Assembly: GCF_003054705.1 (NCBI RefSeq)
Contig: NZ_QAYX01000023.1
Span: 372,001-436,000 of the forward strand
Direction: 5' to 3'
DNA length: 64,000 nt
From: Opitutus sp. ER46
Lineage (GTDB): Bacteria; Verrucomicrobiota; Verrucomicrobiia; Opitutales; Opitutaceae
Shown in pieces: positions 19,240 through 28,195 of this stretch; position 1 is the first letter of the stretch, and each line of letters starts with the position of its first letter. Both the position numbers and the translations under genes were made by a program. The notes under the pieces are model-generated. The model did no database searches. It saw only the letters and a program-made list of their open reading frames with translations, and was not told the DNA's origin.

Positions 19240-20877
19240 TCAGTTGCCGATCGAAAGGTATTTGTAGGGATGGTTGTCGAGGAGCGTCGGGTAATAGCCG
19301 CGCACCTTCGGGTTCAGCGCGCGGACGGTGGTCCAGTAGTAGATGGGCAGGATGGGCAGCTCATCGACGAGGATGGCGTCCATTCGCTGGTAGATGGCGT
19401 AACGCGCAGCCTGGGTGGGGGCGCTCAAGGCGGCCTGGAGGAGCCGGTCGTACTCGGGGTTGGCCCAGTTGGTGTCGTTGTTGCCGCTGGTGGACTCCCA
19501 GATCTCGAGGAAGACGTGCGGGTCGACGTAGTCGGCGATCCAGCCCGCCCGCTGGAGGGTGAAGTTCCGCGTCTGCTGCAGGTCGAGGTACACGTTCCAC
19601 TCGTAGTTCGCGAGGGTGATGTCGATGCCGAGGTTGCGCCGCCACATCTGCTGGATGGCCTCCGCTACGGCGCGGTGGTTCTGGGACGTGTTGTAGGTCA
19701 GCTCGACGGTTGGGAAACCCTTGCCCCCGGGGAAACCGGCTTCGGCGAGGAGCCGGCGGGCGTCCTCGACGGTGCCGGTGAGCCGCGCCTCGGGCGTGTA
19801 GCCGGCGACGCCGGGGTAGCTGACGGCGTAGGCCGGCTGCTGGCCGCCGCGCATGACATTGCGGACGATGGATTCGCGGTCGATGGCGAGGGCGAGCGCG
19901 CGGCGCACGCGTTTGTCGTTAAACGGCGGCCGCGCGACGTTGAACCGGTAGAAGTACAGCCCGAGGTACGGCTCGATGTGCAGCGCCTGCGGGTGGTCGC
20001 GACGGTAGGTGTCGATCTTGGCGTTGGGCAGTTCCCACGTCTGGTCGACCTGGCCGGTGCGGAACATGCGCTCGTCGACGTTCACGTCCTCAGTCGGAAA
20101 GAAGTGGATCTCGTCGAGTTTCACGGTGGCGGCGTCCCAGTACTGCGGATTCCGTGCCACGACGATGTGCTGGTGGGGCGCCCACTCCTTGAGGACAAAG
20201 GGGCCGTTGCCGACGAGGTTCTCGGGGCGGGTCCACGCGGTGCCTTTCTCGTCGAGCCGGCCGAAGCGCTGGATGACGCGGGCGGGCACGGGCGTCCACG
20301 CGTAGTGGCTCGCGATGATGTTCATCAAGTACGGCGTCGGGTTGCGCAGCGTGACCTGGAGCGTGCGCGGATCGGGCGCCTTGATGCCGACTTGGCTGAA
20401 GTCGGTGAGGCGACCCTCGTAGTAGTCCTTCGCGCCGGCGACGAAGTTGTAGATCAGATACGCGTAGCGGGAGGCGAAGGCCGGCGAGAGCATGCGCTGG
20501 TACGAGAGGAGAAAGTCCTCGGACGTGATCGGGTCACCGTTGGACCAGCGGGCGTTGGCGCGGAGATGAAACGTGTAGACGAGGCCGTCAGCGGAAATGT
20601 CCCACGATTCCGCCACGCCGGGGACGGGGTGGAGGTCCCGCGGGTCCTCGGTGGCGAGGCCCTCGAAGAGCGCGGCGACGATCTTGTGCTCGGGGACGCC
20701 GCTGATGGCCTGCGGGTCGAGGTCCTGCGGTTCGCCGCCGTTGCCGATCCGCAGCACCTGGCGAACGGGGGCGGGGGATGCGCCGGGGACGCTGGCGGGC
20801 ACGACCTCTTTTCGCGCACAACCGGCGAGCGCGAGGAGCAGGAGGAGGAGGACGGCCCAGGACTGGCGAGCGAGCAT
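19240..20877 (-). CDS. Oligopeptide-binding lipoprotein (SBP family 5)
   Basis: 545 aa. Lipoprotein signal with lipobox LAGC (Cys20), then an OppA/DppA-type binding protein: the N-terminal ELDPQ-like motif is EPQDLDPQAI, followed by VAALFEGLATEDP, the domain-I segment AESWDISADGLVYTF and WSNGDPITSEDF. The C-terminus ends PILPIYYW and HPYKYLSIGN. It should deliver peptides to the OppBC-like permeases encoded 120 bp downstream. It is the closest of three paralogous binding proteins here, so it is the most likely direct partner. Peptide preference unknown. Confidence 0.92.
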   Translation of the reverse strand: MLARQSWAVLLLLLLALAGCARKEVVPASVPGASPAPVRQVLRIGNGGEPQDLDPQAISGVPEHKIVAALFEGLATEDPRDLHPVPGVAESWDISADGLVYTFHLRANARWSNGDPITSEDFLLSYQRMLSPAFASRYAYLIYNFVAGAKDYYEGRLTDFSQVGIKAPDPRTLQVTLRNPTPYLMNIIASHYAWTPVPARVIQRFGRLDEKGTAWTRPENLVGNGPFVLKEWAPHQHIVVARNPQYWDAATVKLDEIHFFPTEDVNVDERMFRTGQVDQTWELPNAKIDTYRRDHPQALHIEPYLGLYFYRFNVARPPFNDKRVRRALALAIDRESIVRNVMRGGQQPAYAVSYPGVAGYTPEARLTGTVEDARRLLAEAGFPGGKGFPTVELTYNTSQNHRAVAEAIQQMWRRNLGIDITLANYEWNVYLDLQQTRNFTLQRAGWIADYVDPHVFLEIWESTSGNNDTNWANPEYDRLLQAALSAPTQAARYAIYQRMDAILVDELPILPIYYWTTVRALNPKVRGYYPTLLDNHPYKYLSIGN

Positions 20878-20980
20878 CCGGCAAGCGAAGCGGATGGCCG
20901 AGCCGGGGCAAGCGTCGGGGCGGGGCGAAGGACGTGGGCCTCGGCTCAGCGTCCTGAGCCGGTTCGGCGGTGGCGGAAAT

Positions 20981-22630
20981 CTATCGCTGCGCCTTCTTCG
21001 CGAATTCGCTGCCGGGTTTCCAGGTGGGGCGCTGGGGCGCGTTGGCGATCTCGAGGCCGACGAGGAAGAGGAACTCGGCGTCCTGGGCGGCGCCCTCGAA
21101 GGTCCAGTCGGGCCGCACCTCGTCGCTCACCTGGTGGTAATGGTGGGCGATGTAGTCCTGGATGACCTTTTCGCCGAAGTCGGCGGGTTTGCCGAGGTAC
21201 TGGCGTCCCGTCTTGGGGTAGTAGCTCGGCACGCCGACCTTCGCGAATTCGAAGTGGTCGCTGCGGTAGTACGACCCGTGTTCCGGGTGGCTTTCGGGCT
21301 TCATGGTGCGCCCCTGACGTTGGGCGACGGCGATGCCGATGTCGTCGATCGTCGAAGCGCCAAAGCCGATCGTCTCCATATCGCTGGTCGGGCCGTACGG
21401 GTTGGCGCCGTCCATGTTGATGTCGGCCACGGTCTGGCGGAGCGGATACAGCGGATGGCGCGCGTAGTAGCCCGAGCCGAGCAGGCCCTTCTCCTCGGCG
21501 GTCACCGAGAGGAAGAGGATGCTCCGCCGGGGCCGCGACGCGGCTGGCAGGGAGTGGAACGCCTGGGCGAGCTCCACGAGCACGGCGGTACCCGAGGCGT
21601 TGTCGCCCGCGCCATTGAAGATCTGGTCGCCCTCGAGCTTGAGATCGCGGCCAAGGTGATCCCAGTGCGACGTGTACACCACGTACTCGTCGCGGAGCTT
21701 GGGATCGGAACCGGGTAGGAGGGCGACGACGTTGCGCGAGTCCACCTGGCGGAGCGTGCTGTCGATCGTGAACGACGCGGTGGCCTTGAGCGGGACAGGT
21801 CGGAAATCGCGCGCGAGGGCCGCTTGCTTCAACGCGTCGTAGTCCTGGCCGGCCGCGGTGAACAGCCGCCGGGCGGCGTCGAGCGTGAGCCAGCCATCCA
21901 TGGCCGCGCGGCCGGCGTTGCCGTCCGGGGTGCGGATCTCGAAGTTTTCCCGCGAGCGGCTGGAGACGACGACGCTGAACGGGTAGGCGGCGGGTTTGGT
22001 CTCGTGGACGATGAGGCACGCAGCGGCTCCCTTCTCGGCGGCGATCTCGTACTTGTACGTCCAGCGCCCGTAGTAGGTCATGCCCTCGCCCGCGAAGACC
22101 TTGGGGTCGAGCTGGCCGGTCCGTGGGTCGGTCACGGGCGGATCGTTGATCAGCATGACGATGGTTTTGCCGCGCACATCGACGCCCTTGTAGTCGTCCC
22201 AGCCATACTCGGGCGCGACGATGCCGTAGCCGACGAAGACCACGTCGCTGGCCTTCACCTCGAGGTGAGTCGCGGAGCGGCTCGTCGGGCCGACAAAATC
22301 GACGCTGGGCTGCAGGACGATCTGTTCGCCGCCGACCGTGAAGGAGAGGGTCGGACGCGAGGTGATGCCGACCAGCGGGACCTGCTGGATGTACGTGCCG
22401 TCGGGATTGCCGGGCGTGAGGCCGAGTTGGCGAAACTCCCCGACCAGGTAGTTGACGGTCTTCTCCTCGCCGGCGGAGCCAGGCGCGCGGCCCTCGAACT
22501 CATCGGAGGCGAGGACCTTGGTCCGTTCGAGGATGCGGGCGGGCGAGAAGGCGGGCGTGGGCGCGGCCGCGGCGAGGAGCGGGGCGAGACCGGCGAGCAG
22601 GGCGCCGACGAGGGGTGAAAACGAGCGCAT
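20981..22630 (-). CDS. Secreted M28-family zinc metallopeptidase with PA domain
   Basis: 549 aa with an N-terminal signal peptide (cleavage after about residue 23). A PA-like insert is visible between about residues 110 and 260. The M28 zinc-binding set follows in order: His in YTSHWDHLG, Asp in GAGDNASGTA, the Glu pair in TAEEKGLLGS, Asp in NMDGA and the last His in RSDHFEF. Such enzymes are aminopeptidases or carboxypeptidases that trim peptides in the periplasm or on the cell surface. Its place between oligopeptide-binding protein genes suggests that it prepares peptides for uptake. Spacing is 52 bp from the upstream and 103 bp to the downstream binding-protein gene. Confidence 0.9.
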   Translation of the reverse strand: MRSFSPLVGALLAGLAPLLAAAAPTPAFSPARILERTKVLASDEFEGRAPGSAGEEKTVNYLVGEFRQLGLTPGNPDGTYIQQVPLVGITSRPTLSFTVGGEQIVLQPSVDFVGPTSRSATHLEVKASDVVFVGYGIVAPEYGWDDYKGVDVRGKTIVMLINDPPVTDPRTGQLDPKVFAGEGMTYYGRWTYKYEIAAEKGAAACLIVHETKPAAYPFSVVVSSRSRENFEIRTPDGNAGRAAMDGWLTLDAARRLFTAAGQDYDALKQAALARDFRPVPLKATASFTIDSTLRQVDSRNVVALLPGSDPKLRDEYVVYTSHWDHLGRDLKLEGDQIFNGAGDNASGTAVLVELAQAFHSLPAASRPRRSILFLSVTAEEKGLLGSGYYARHPLYPLRQTVADINMDGANPYGPTSDMETIGFGASTIDDIGIAVAQRQGRTMKPESHPEHGSYYRSDHFEFAKVGVPSYYPKTGRQYLGKPADFGEKVIQDYIAHHYHQVSDEVRPDWTFEGAAQDAEFLFLVGLEIANAPQRPTWKPGSEFAKKAQR

Positions 22631-22682
22631 CGCGCGAAAATGGGGCGGATCCCGGGTTTCGCAACTGCGCCCGCGCCGGGAC

Positions 22683-24386
22683 CTAGTCGCCCTCGACGAT
22701 CACCTCGTTGTAGCGGCGGGACCAGAGGGCGTCCTGCTGCCAGCCCTCGACCCGCGTGCTCATCATCCAGTTCTGCACGTTGAAGTAGACCGGCGCGACG
22801 GCGCCGGACTCGAGGAGCAGCGACTCCGCGGTCAGAATGTCCGGACGCGGATCGGCGGTGCGGGAGGCCCGCTGGACGGCTTCGTCAAAGGCCGGTGAGC
22901 TCCAGTGTGGGAAGTTGTTGGGCGCGCCCGTGGTGAAGTCGGTGAGCGCGGCGACCGGGTCGCAGACATCGAGCAGGCTGGTGACGAAGGCGATGTCGTA
23001 GGCCCCGGCGTTGATGGCGGCGAGGTGGACCTTGGCCTCCTGGACGACGATGCGCACCTCGATGCCCAACTCCTGGCGCCACATCTGCTGGATGGCGTCG
23101 AGGACCGGGTTCTGTACCCAGCCGGCGAGTTCAAGCGCCGGGAAGCCGCGGCCATTGGGGAAACCGGCTTGCGCCAGGAGCCGGCGGCTCTCTGTCGGAT
23201 CGTAGCTGAGCGGGGACGGGGAGTCGGGGTGGGGAGGCTGGCCGGCGGCGGCGGAGTCCAGCCCGCGTTCGCCGCCGAGCACCGAACCCGCGAGCAGCGC
23301 GGGCGAGAGGTAACGCGTGGCGGGGTGCTGGCCGCCGCGGAGGACGTACGTCACAAGCTTGTCCCGATCGATGGCGAGGGCGAGCGCGCGGCGGACCCGC
23401 GCGTCACTGAGCGGCGCGCGCGTGGTGTTGAAAGCGAGGAAGCGGGTCTCCGCGAGCGGGGCGCGGTGCAGTTCCGGCGCGCGTTCGACGGCGTAGGGCT
23501 CGAGCTTGGACGGCGGCACGGCCATCGTGACGTCGATCTGTCCGGCGCGATAGGCGCGGTCCTCGGTGTCCTGGTTGTCGAAGCGGATGAACTGGATCTC
23601 GGCGGTGGGGACTGGGGCGGGGGCGTGATACCGCGGATTGCGTCGGACGACGATGCGGCGTTGCGAACGCCATTCGGTGAGCACGTAGGGGCCATTGCCC
23701 ACGTAACGACCGGGGGCGGTCCAGTGGCGGCCGTGCTGGGCGACGGCGCGCGGGTTGACGGGGATCCACGGGCCGCTGGCGACATACAGCGGAAAACTTG
23801 GGTTGGGGTGCGCGAGCGTGACGACGACGGTGCGCGGGTCGGGGGCGGCGAAGCCCACCTGGTCGAACGCCGTCACCTGGCCCCACACAAAGGCCTCCGC
23901 ATTCTTTACGGCGTAGAACAGATGCGCCTTGGGCGCGGCGGTGGCGCGCGTCAGGACCCGCCGGAACGACGCGAGAAAGTCGGCCGCGGTGAGCGGCTCG
24001 CCATTGGACCATTGCAGGCCGGGTCGCAGCTGGAACGTGTAGGTGAGTCCGTCATCGGAAACCCGATACGCCGCCGCAGCGCCGGGCAGGGGCGCGCCGC
24101 CGGCAGGATTGGGCACCAGCAGGCCCTCGCCGAGGGCGCGGATGATGAAGAACTCGTCGGGCAGCGAGGCGGTGGCGGGATCGAGGTCGGTGGGCTCGTT
24201 GCGCTGGCTGACGCGGAGGATGCCCTCGGGCGCGGACCGTGATTTCTCGCGGCAGCCAGTCGCGACCAGCAGGAGCAGCGCGAGCGCGCCGGCACTAAGG
24301 AGCCACCGCGGGCGCCGCGGCGCCGCACGCCGGCGGGGGGCGTCGGCGGCCAACAGGGCGGAGGAGCTGGCGCCGGGAGCGGACAT
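22683..24386 (-). CDS. Oligopeptide-binding lipoprotein (SBP family 5), second paralogue
   Basis: 567 aa. A long positively charged N-region precedes the hydrophobic stretch and lipobox VATGC (Cys45). The binding fold follows: NEPTDLDPATASLPD, AAYRVSDDGLTYTFQL and WSNGEPLTAADF. The C-terminal third is more divergent than in the two neighbours: SLLDVCDPVAALTDFTTG replaces the usual YVDP-type segment and the last residues differ (RYNEVIVEGD). It therefore probably binds a different set of peptides. It lies 27 bp downstream of the third paralogue, likely in the same transcript. Confidence 0.9.
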   Translation of the reverse strand: MSAPGASSSALLAADAPRRRAAPRRPRWLLSAGALALLLLVATGCREKSRSAPEGILRVSQRNEPTDLDPATASLPDEFFIIRALGEGLLVPNPAGGAPLPGAAAAYRVSDDGLTYTFQLRPGLQWSNGEPLTAADFLASFRRVLTRATAAPKAHLFYAVKNAEAFVWGQVTAFDQVGFAAPDPRTVVVTLAHPNPSFPLYVASGPWIPVNPRAVAQHGRHWTAPGRYVGNGPYVLTEWRSQRRIVVRRNPRYHAPAPVPTAEIQFIRFDNQDTEDRAYRAGQIDVTMAVPPSKLEPYAVERAPELHRAPLAETRFLAFNTTRAPLSDARVRRALALAIDRDKLVTYVLRGGQHPATRYLSPALLAGSVLGGERGLDSAAAGQPPHPDSPSPLSYDPTESRRLLAQAGFPNGRGFPALELAGWVQNPVLDAIQQMWRQELGIEVRIVVQEAKVHLAAINAGAYDIAFVTSLLDVCDPVAALTDFTTGAPNNFPHWSSPAFDEAVQRASRTADPRPDILTAESLLLESGAVAPVYFNVQNWMMSTRVEGWQQDALWSRRYNEVIVEGD

Positions 24387-24413
24387 GAGACGGAGGGCGG
24401 CGGGCGGAGCGCG

Positions 24414-26057
24414 TCAGGGCTCCAGCCAGACGTGCTTGAATGGATGGTGGTCGAGGAGCGTGGGGTGCCAGCCCTTGACGGAAGGATGCAACAGGAAGGT
24501 GTGGGCGTTGTAGTAGAGCGGCACGACGGGCGCGGCCTGGAGGAGAAGGGTCTCGGCCTCCTGCAACTGGCGGGCGCGGGCAACCGGGTCGCTGTTGCGG
24601 GCGGCCGCGAACAGCAGGGCGTCGTAATCGGCGCTGCGCCAGTTGGTGTGGTTGTTCGCGCTGTCGCCGCGCCACGGGTCGAGGAAGGTCGTGGCGTCGA
24701 GGTAGTCGCCCACCCAGTCGGAGAGCAGGATCTGGTAGCGGCCGGCGCGGCGTTCGGAGAGGACGACCTTGTACTCCTGGTTGGCGATCTCGACGTTGAG
24801 GCCGAGTTCGCGGCGCCACATCTCCTGCAGGGCTTCGGCGACGACGCGCAGGTTCTCGTTGGTGTTGTACAGGAGCTGGAGGGTCGGGAGCGGTTGGACG
24901 CCGTTGCGCGTGACCTCCTGCAGGAGGCGGCGCGCCTCGGCGGCGTCGGAGCGGACGGCCTGCGGGGGCGTGTACGTGGCGAGCCCGGGCGGCGTGAGGG
25001 AATGGGCAGGACGCTGGCCGGCGCGCAGGACCTTCTCGACCAGCACATCGCGGTCGACGGCGAGCCCGAGCGCCTGGCGGACGCGGACATCGTCGAACGG
25101 CGCGCGGGCGGTGTTCAGGCGCAGGAAGTAGGTGTTGAGGTAGGCGTCGGACCGGAGCAGTTGCGGCGACTCACGGCGGTAGGCGTCGGCCTTGCCGAAC
25201 GGCAGCACGTAGGTGACGTGGAGCTGGCCGGCGCGGAAGGCGCGCTCCTCGGCGTCGACGCTGTCGATCGGGTGGAACCGCACGCCCTTGAGCTTCACGC
25301 GGGTGGCGTCCCAATAGGTCGGCGACTGCTCGACGAAGATCTCCTGATTTGGCCGCCACGTCTTGAGGACAAAGGCACCGTTGCCCACGAGCGAACCCGG
25401 GCGTGTCCAGCGGTTGCCGCGGTCGGCGAGGCCGCCGAAGCGCTGGATGGTGGCGACCGGGACGGGCAGCCACGCGGAGTGGGTGAGGAGGGAGAGAAAG
25501 TACGGGGTGGGATGGTCGAGGCGGACGCGCAGCGTGTAAGGATCGAGCGCGGTCACGCCGACCTGGCTGAAGTCCGGGTTCGCGCCCCGGTGGAAGGCCT
25601 CGGCGCCCTGGAGCACGTAGAGCAGCCCGGCATTTTCCGCCGCGAGGCTCGGCGTGAGCATGCGCTGCCACGACGCGACGAAGTCAGCCGCGGTGACCGC
25701 GGTGCCATCGGACCATTTGGCGTCGCGGCGCAGGAAGAAGGTGTAGGTGAGGCCGTCGGCCGAGACATCCCACCGCTCGGCAACGCCGGGCACGGGATGC
25801 AGGTCAACCGGGTCCTCGACGACGAGGCCCTCGAACAGCGCGGAGACGACGTCCATCTCGGCGATGTTGACGGCGGTCTGGGGGTCGAGGTCGGTGACGT
25901 CGGCGTGGGCGCCGCGTTCGAGAATCTGTTCGCGAATGCCGCGTTCGACGGCGCTTTCGCGCCGGCCGCAGCCGGGCAGGAGCAGGAGCGCCGCGAGGAG
26001 CGCGGGCAGCAGGCGAAGGAGGGACAGGGCGGGCAGGCGACGGAGGAGAATGCGCAT
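24414..26057 (-). CDS. Oligopeptide-binding lipoprotein (SBP family 5), third paralogue
   Basis: 547 aa from the ATG at 26057; a start eight codons upstream would overlap ispF. Lipobox LPGC (Cys30). The fold markers are DVTDLDPQTAVN, VSALFEGLVVEDP, ERWDVSADGLTYTFFL and WSDGTAVTAADF. The C-terminus, HPTLLDHHPFKHVWLEP, matches the first paralogue closely and supports local gene duplication. It starts 10 bp after the ispF stop, so it may be read through from ispD-ispF. Confidence 0.91.
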   Translation of the reverse strand: MRILLRRLPALSLLRLLPALLAALLLLPGCGRRESAVERGIREQILERGAHADVTDLDPQTAVNIAEMDVVSALFEGLVVEDPVDLHPVPGVAERWDVSADGLTYTFFLRRDAKWSDGTAVTAADFVASWQRMLTPSLAAENAGLLYVLQGAEAFHRGANPDFSQVGVTALDPYTLRVRLDHPTPYFLSLLTHSAWLPVPVATIQRFGGLADRGNRWTRPGSLVGNGAFVLKTWRPNQEIFVEQSPTYWDATRVKLKGVRFHPIDSVDAEERAFRAGQLHVTYVLPFGKADAYRRESPQLLRSDAYLNTYFLRLNTARAPFDDVRVRQALGLAVDRDVLVEKVLRAGQRPAHSLTPPGLATYTPPQAVRSDAAEARRLLQEVTRNGVQPLPTLQLLYNTNENLRVVAEALQEMWRRELGLNVEIANQEYKVVLSERRAGRYQILLSDWVGDYLDATTFLDPWRGDSANNHTNWRSADYDALLFAAARNSDPVARARQLQEAETLLLQAAPVVPLYYNAHTFLLHPSVKGWHPTLLDHHPFKHVWLEP

Positions 26058-26067
26058 CGGGCGCCGA

Positions 26068-26547
26068 TCAGGCTTTGGCAATGAGGGCGACGGCGTGGGC
26101 GGCGATGGCGAGGCCGCGGCCGAGATCGCCGACCCCCTCGTTGGTGGTGGCTTTGAGGCCGATGTTGGCGGCCGGAAGGTGGGTGGATTTGGCGAGCGCG
26201 GCCTTCATTTCGGCGAGCCGCGGGTAGAGCTTGGGTTTCTCCGCGATGACCGTCGCGTCAATGTTGCCGATGGCGAAGTTGCGTCGGGACAACTCGCCGC
26301 AGACGCGGGTGAGGAGAATCTGCGAATCGATGTTCTTGTACGCCGGATCGGTGTTCGGGAAGAAGTGGCCGATGTCGGGCAGCCCGGCGGCGCCGAGGAG
26401 CGCGTCGCAGATGGCGTGGGTGATGCAGTCGGCGTCGCTGTGGCCATCGAGGCCGAAGTCGGTGTCGAACCGGACGCCGGCGAGGACGAGGGGACGTCCG
26501 GTGACGATGCGGTGAATGTCGTAACCGTGGCCGATCCGGAAGTTCAT
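26068..26547 (-). CDS. ispF: 2-C-methyl-D-erythritol 2,4-cyclodiphosphate synthase
   Basis: Fifth enzyme of the MEP isoprenoid pathway; converts CDP-methylerythritol 2-phosphate to the cyclic diphosphate. 159 aa from the ATG at 26547, family length. Zinc ligands are in GYDIH and LDGHSDAD; the loop GLPDIGHFFPNTDP and the C-terminal KATTNEGVGDLGRG are canonical. A longer upstream frame is open but overlaps ispD and is rejected. It starts 20 bp after the ispD stop; the two enzymes act two steps apart and are often linked or fused. Confidence 0.96.
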   Translation of the reverse strand: MNFRIGHGYDIHRIVTGRPLVLAGVRFDTDFGLDGHSDADCITHAICDALLGAAGLPDIGHFFPNTDPAYKNIDSQILLTRVCGELSRRNFAIGNIDATVIAEKPKLYPRLAEMKAALAKSTHLPAANIGLKATTNEGVGDLGRGLAIAAHAVALIAKA

Positions 26548-26567
26548 GGGGTTGACCGGGGTTGGGG

Positions 26568-27281
26568 TCATGCGGCGGGAGGCGGCGACTCCTGGGCGAG
26601 GAGGAACTCGAGATACTTGAAGTCCGCTGCCGTGGTGAGCTTCGGGTTGGGGTGGGGGTTCTCGAGGAGAGCGACCGGCTCGCCCAGGGTTTCCACCGCC
26701 TGGGCATCGTCGGTGATGTGCAGGCCGCGGGCCTGGACGCGGGCGTAGGCGCGGGAGATGAGTTCGCGGGAGAAAACCTGCGGGGTCTCCATGCCCCAAA
26801 GGCGGGCGCGGTCGATGGTGCGGAGCCGCACGTGCTCCTGCCCGCCGGCGGTGCGGACGAGATGCTCCTTGATGGTGTCGGTGACGCGGTGGGCGAGGAC
26901 GACGGCGTGTTCGCGGCGGACGATCTTGTGGAGGGCAACCAGTTGTTCGGGCTGGATGAGCGGGCGGGCGCAGTCGTGGATGAAGACGTGAGCGATGTCG
27001 GCGGGGAGCGCCGCGAGGGCGTGCATGACCGACTCCTGGCGCTCGTTGCCGCCGCGCACGAGGACGGAGGGCGTGGGGGCGTAGGCCGAGAGCTCGAGCA
27101 TCTGGCGCTGGTCGCGATACACGATCACGTACAGGTCGGCGATGGCGCTCTGCATGAAGGCCGAGACGGAGTACGAGAAGACCGGCCGGCCGGCGAGGGG
27201 GGCGAGGATCTTGTCCGTAACGACCCCGTTCATGCGTGAGCCGCTGCCGGCGGCGAGGAGGATGGCGGCGGTGCGGGACAT
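26568..27281 (-). CDS. ispD: 2-C-methyl-D-erythritol 4-phosphate cytidylyltransferase
   Basis: Third enzyme of the MEP pathway; couples CTP with methylerythritol 4-phosphate. 237 aa. The nucleotide loop is AAILLAAGSGSRM. VLVRGGNERQESVMHAL, HDCARPLI and TPQVFSRELI are the other family motifs, and the C-terminal ITDDAQAVE is conserved. The catalytic Lys near the N-terminus is in TDKILAPL. ispF follows by 20 bp. A heptamer array (27295-27329) lies just upstream of the start codon. Confidence 0.95.
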   Translation of the reverse strand: MSRTAAILLAAGSGSRMNGVVTDKILAPLAGRPVFSYSVSAFMQSAIADLYVIVYRDQRQMLELSAYAPTPSVLVRGGNERQESVMHALAALPADIAHVFIHDCARPLIQPEQLVALHKIVRREHAVVLAHRVTDTIKEHLVRTAGGQEHVRLRTIDRARLWGMETPQVFSRELISRAYARVQARGLHITDDAQAVETLGEPVALLENPHPNPKLTTAADFKYLEFLLAQESPPPAA

Positions 27282-27294
27282 GACGACGGAATGC

Positions 27295-27329
27295 TGAAGG
27301 CTGAAGGCCGAAAGCTGAAGGCTTAAAGC
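27295..27329. repeat. Five tandem TGAAGGC heptamers upstream of ispD
   Basis: Five units without a gap: TGAAGGC, TGAAGGC, CGAAAGC, TGAAGGC, TTAAAGC. They sit 14 bp before the ispD start on the opposite sense. The same family sits before the esterase gene at 51157-51191, sharing CGGAATGCTGAAGGC. Confidence 0.85.
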
Positions 27330-27361
27330 GGGGGGAATCGCAGCACCTGGGTTGCGCCAGT

Positions 27362-28069
27362 TCAGCGTCCCGAGGCGTTGGAAGTGAGCTCGGCGAGAAT
27401 GGCGCGGGCGGCGGCGACTGGATCCGGGGCCTTGAAGATGGGCCGGCCGACCACGATGAAGTTGGCGCCGGACTGTGCGGCCTCGGCGGGCGTCATGACG
27501 CGCGTCTGATCGTCGGCCTTGGCGTCGCGCGGGCGGATTCCGGGCGTGACCAGGGCGACCTCGGCGGGGAGCACGGCGCGCAGCGGACGGATTTCAAGCG
27601 GGGAGCAGACCAGGCCGCGGACGCCGGCGGCGGCGGCGAGCTGGCCGAGGCGGACGACCTGGCGCTCGGGTGAATCGGGCACGCCGACCTCGTTGAGGCC
27701 GGTGGCGCTCATGGAGGTGAGCACGGTGACGCCGAGAAGCAGGAGCTCGGGGGCGTGTTCGCGCTGGGCCTTGACGGCCCACTCCATCATCTCGCGGCCG
27801 CCGCAGGTGTGGAGCGTGAGCATGCGGATGGGCAGGCGGGAGGCGGACTGGACGGCCTTGGCGACGGTGTTGGGGATGTCGTGCAGCTTGAGGTCGAGGA
27901 ACACGTTGTAGCCCAGGTCGGCGATTTCGCGGACGCAGTCGGGGCCGCAAGCGGTGTACATTTCGAGGCCAACCTTGGCCCAGCGGACGGTTCCCTGCAG
28001 CTGGCGGAGCGCGGGCAGGACCTCGCGGGGAGACTGGGCATCGAGGACAAGGATCAGGTCACAGGACAT
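27362..28069 (-). CDS. pyrF: Orotidine 5'-phosphate decarboxylase
   Basis: Last step of de novo UMP synthesis. 235 aa from the ATG at 28069 (MSCDLILVLDA). The catalytic D-x-K-x-x-D tetrad segment is FLDLKLHDIPNTV, TLHTCGG is the conserved following loop, and the phosphate-binding end is TPGIRPR with FIVVGRPIF. An open extension upstream of this ATG is not conserved-looking. It is divergent from ispE with 126 bp between the starts. Confidence 0.95.
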   Translation of the reverse strand: MSCDLILVLDAQSPREVLPALRQLQGTVRWAKVGLEMYTACGPDCVREIADLGYNVFLDLKLHDIPNTVAKAVQSASRLPIRMLTLHTCGGREMMEWAVKAQREHAPELLLLGVTVLTSMSATGLNEVGVPDSPERQVVRLGQLAAAAGVRGLVCSPLEIRPLRAVLPAEVALVTPGIRPRDAKADDQTRVMTPAEAAQSGANFIVVGRPIFKAPDPVAAARAILAELTSNASGR

Positions 28070-28195
28070 CGGCGCAACGGCTAGACGGGAAAACCGGGTC
28101 AGGCGAAGGCAAATCTTGGGGCGGAAGGGCGACGAGGCGGGGCGAAATCCGGGCTGGAGGCTGCCGGTTGAATCGGGCTGCATGGAAGCCACCAC

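Noticed and set aside
26548-26799. Long N-terminal extension that would fuse ispF onto the ispD region
   Set aside because: IspF motifs begin at the ATG at 26547; the extension is ispD sequence read in the wrong frame, so this is not an IspDF fusion.
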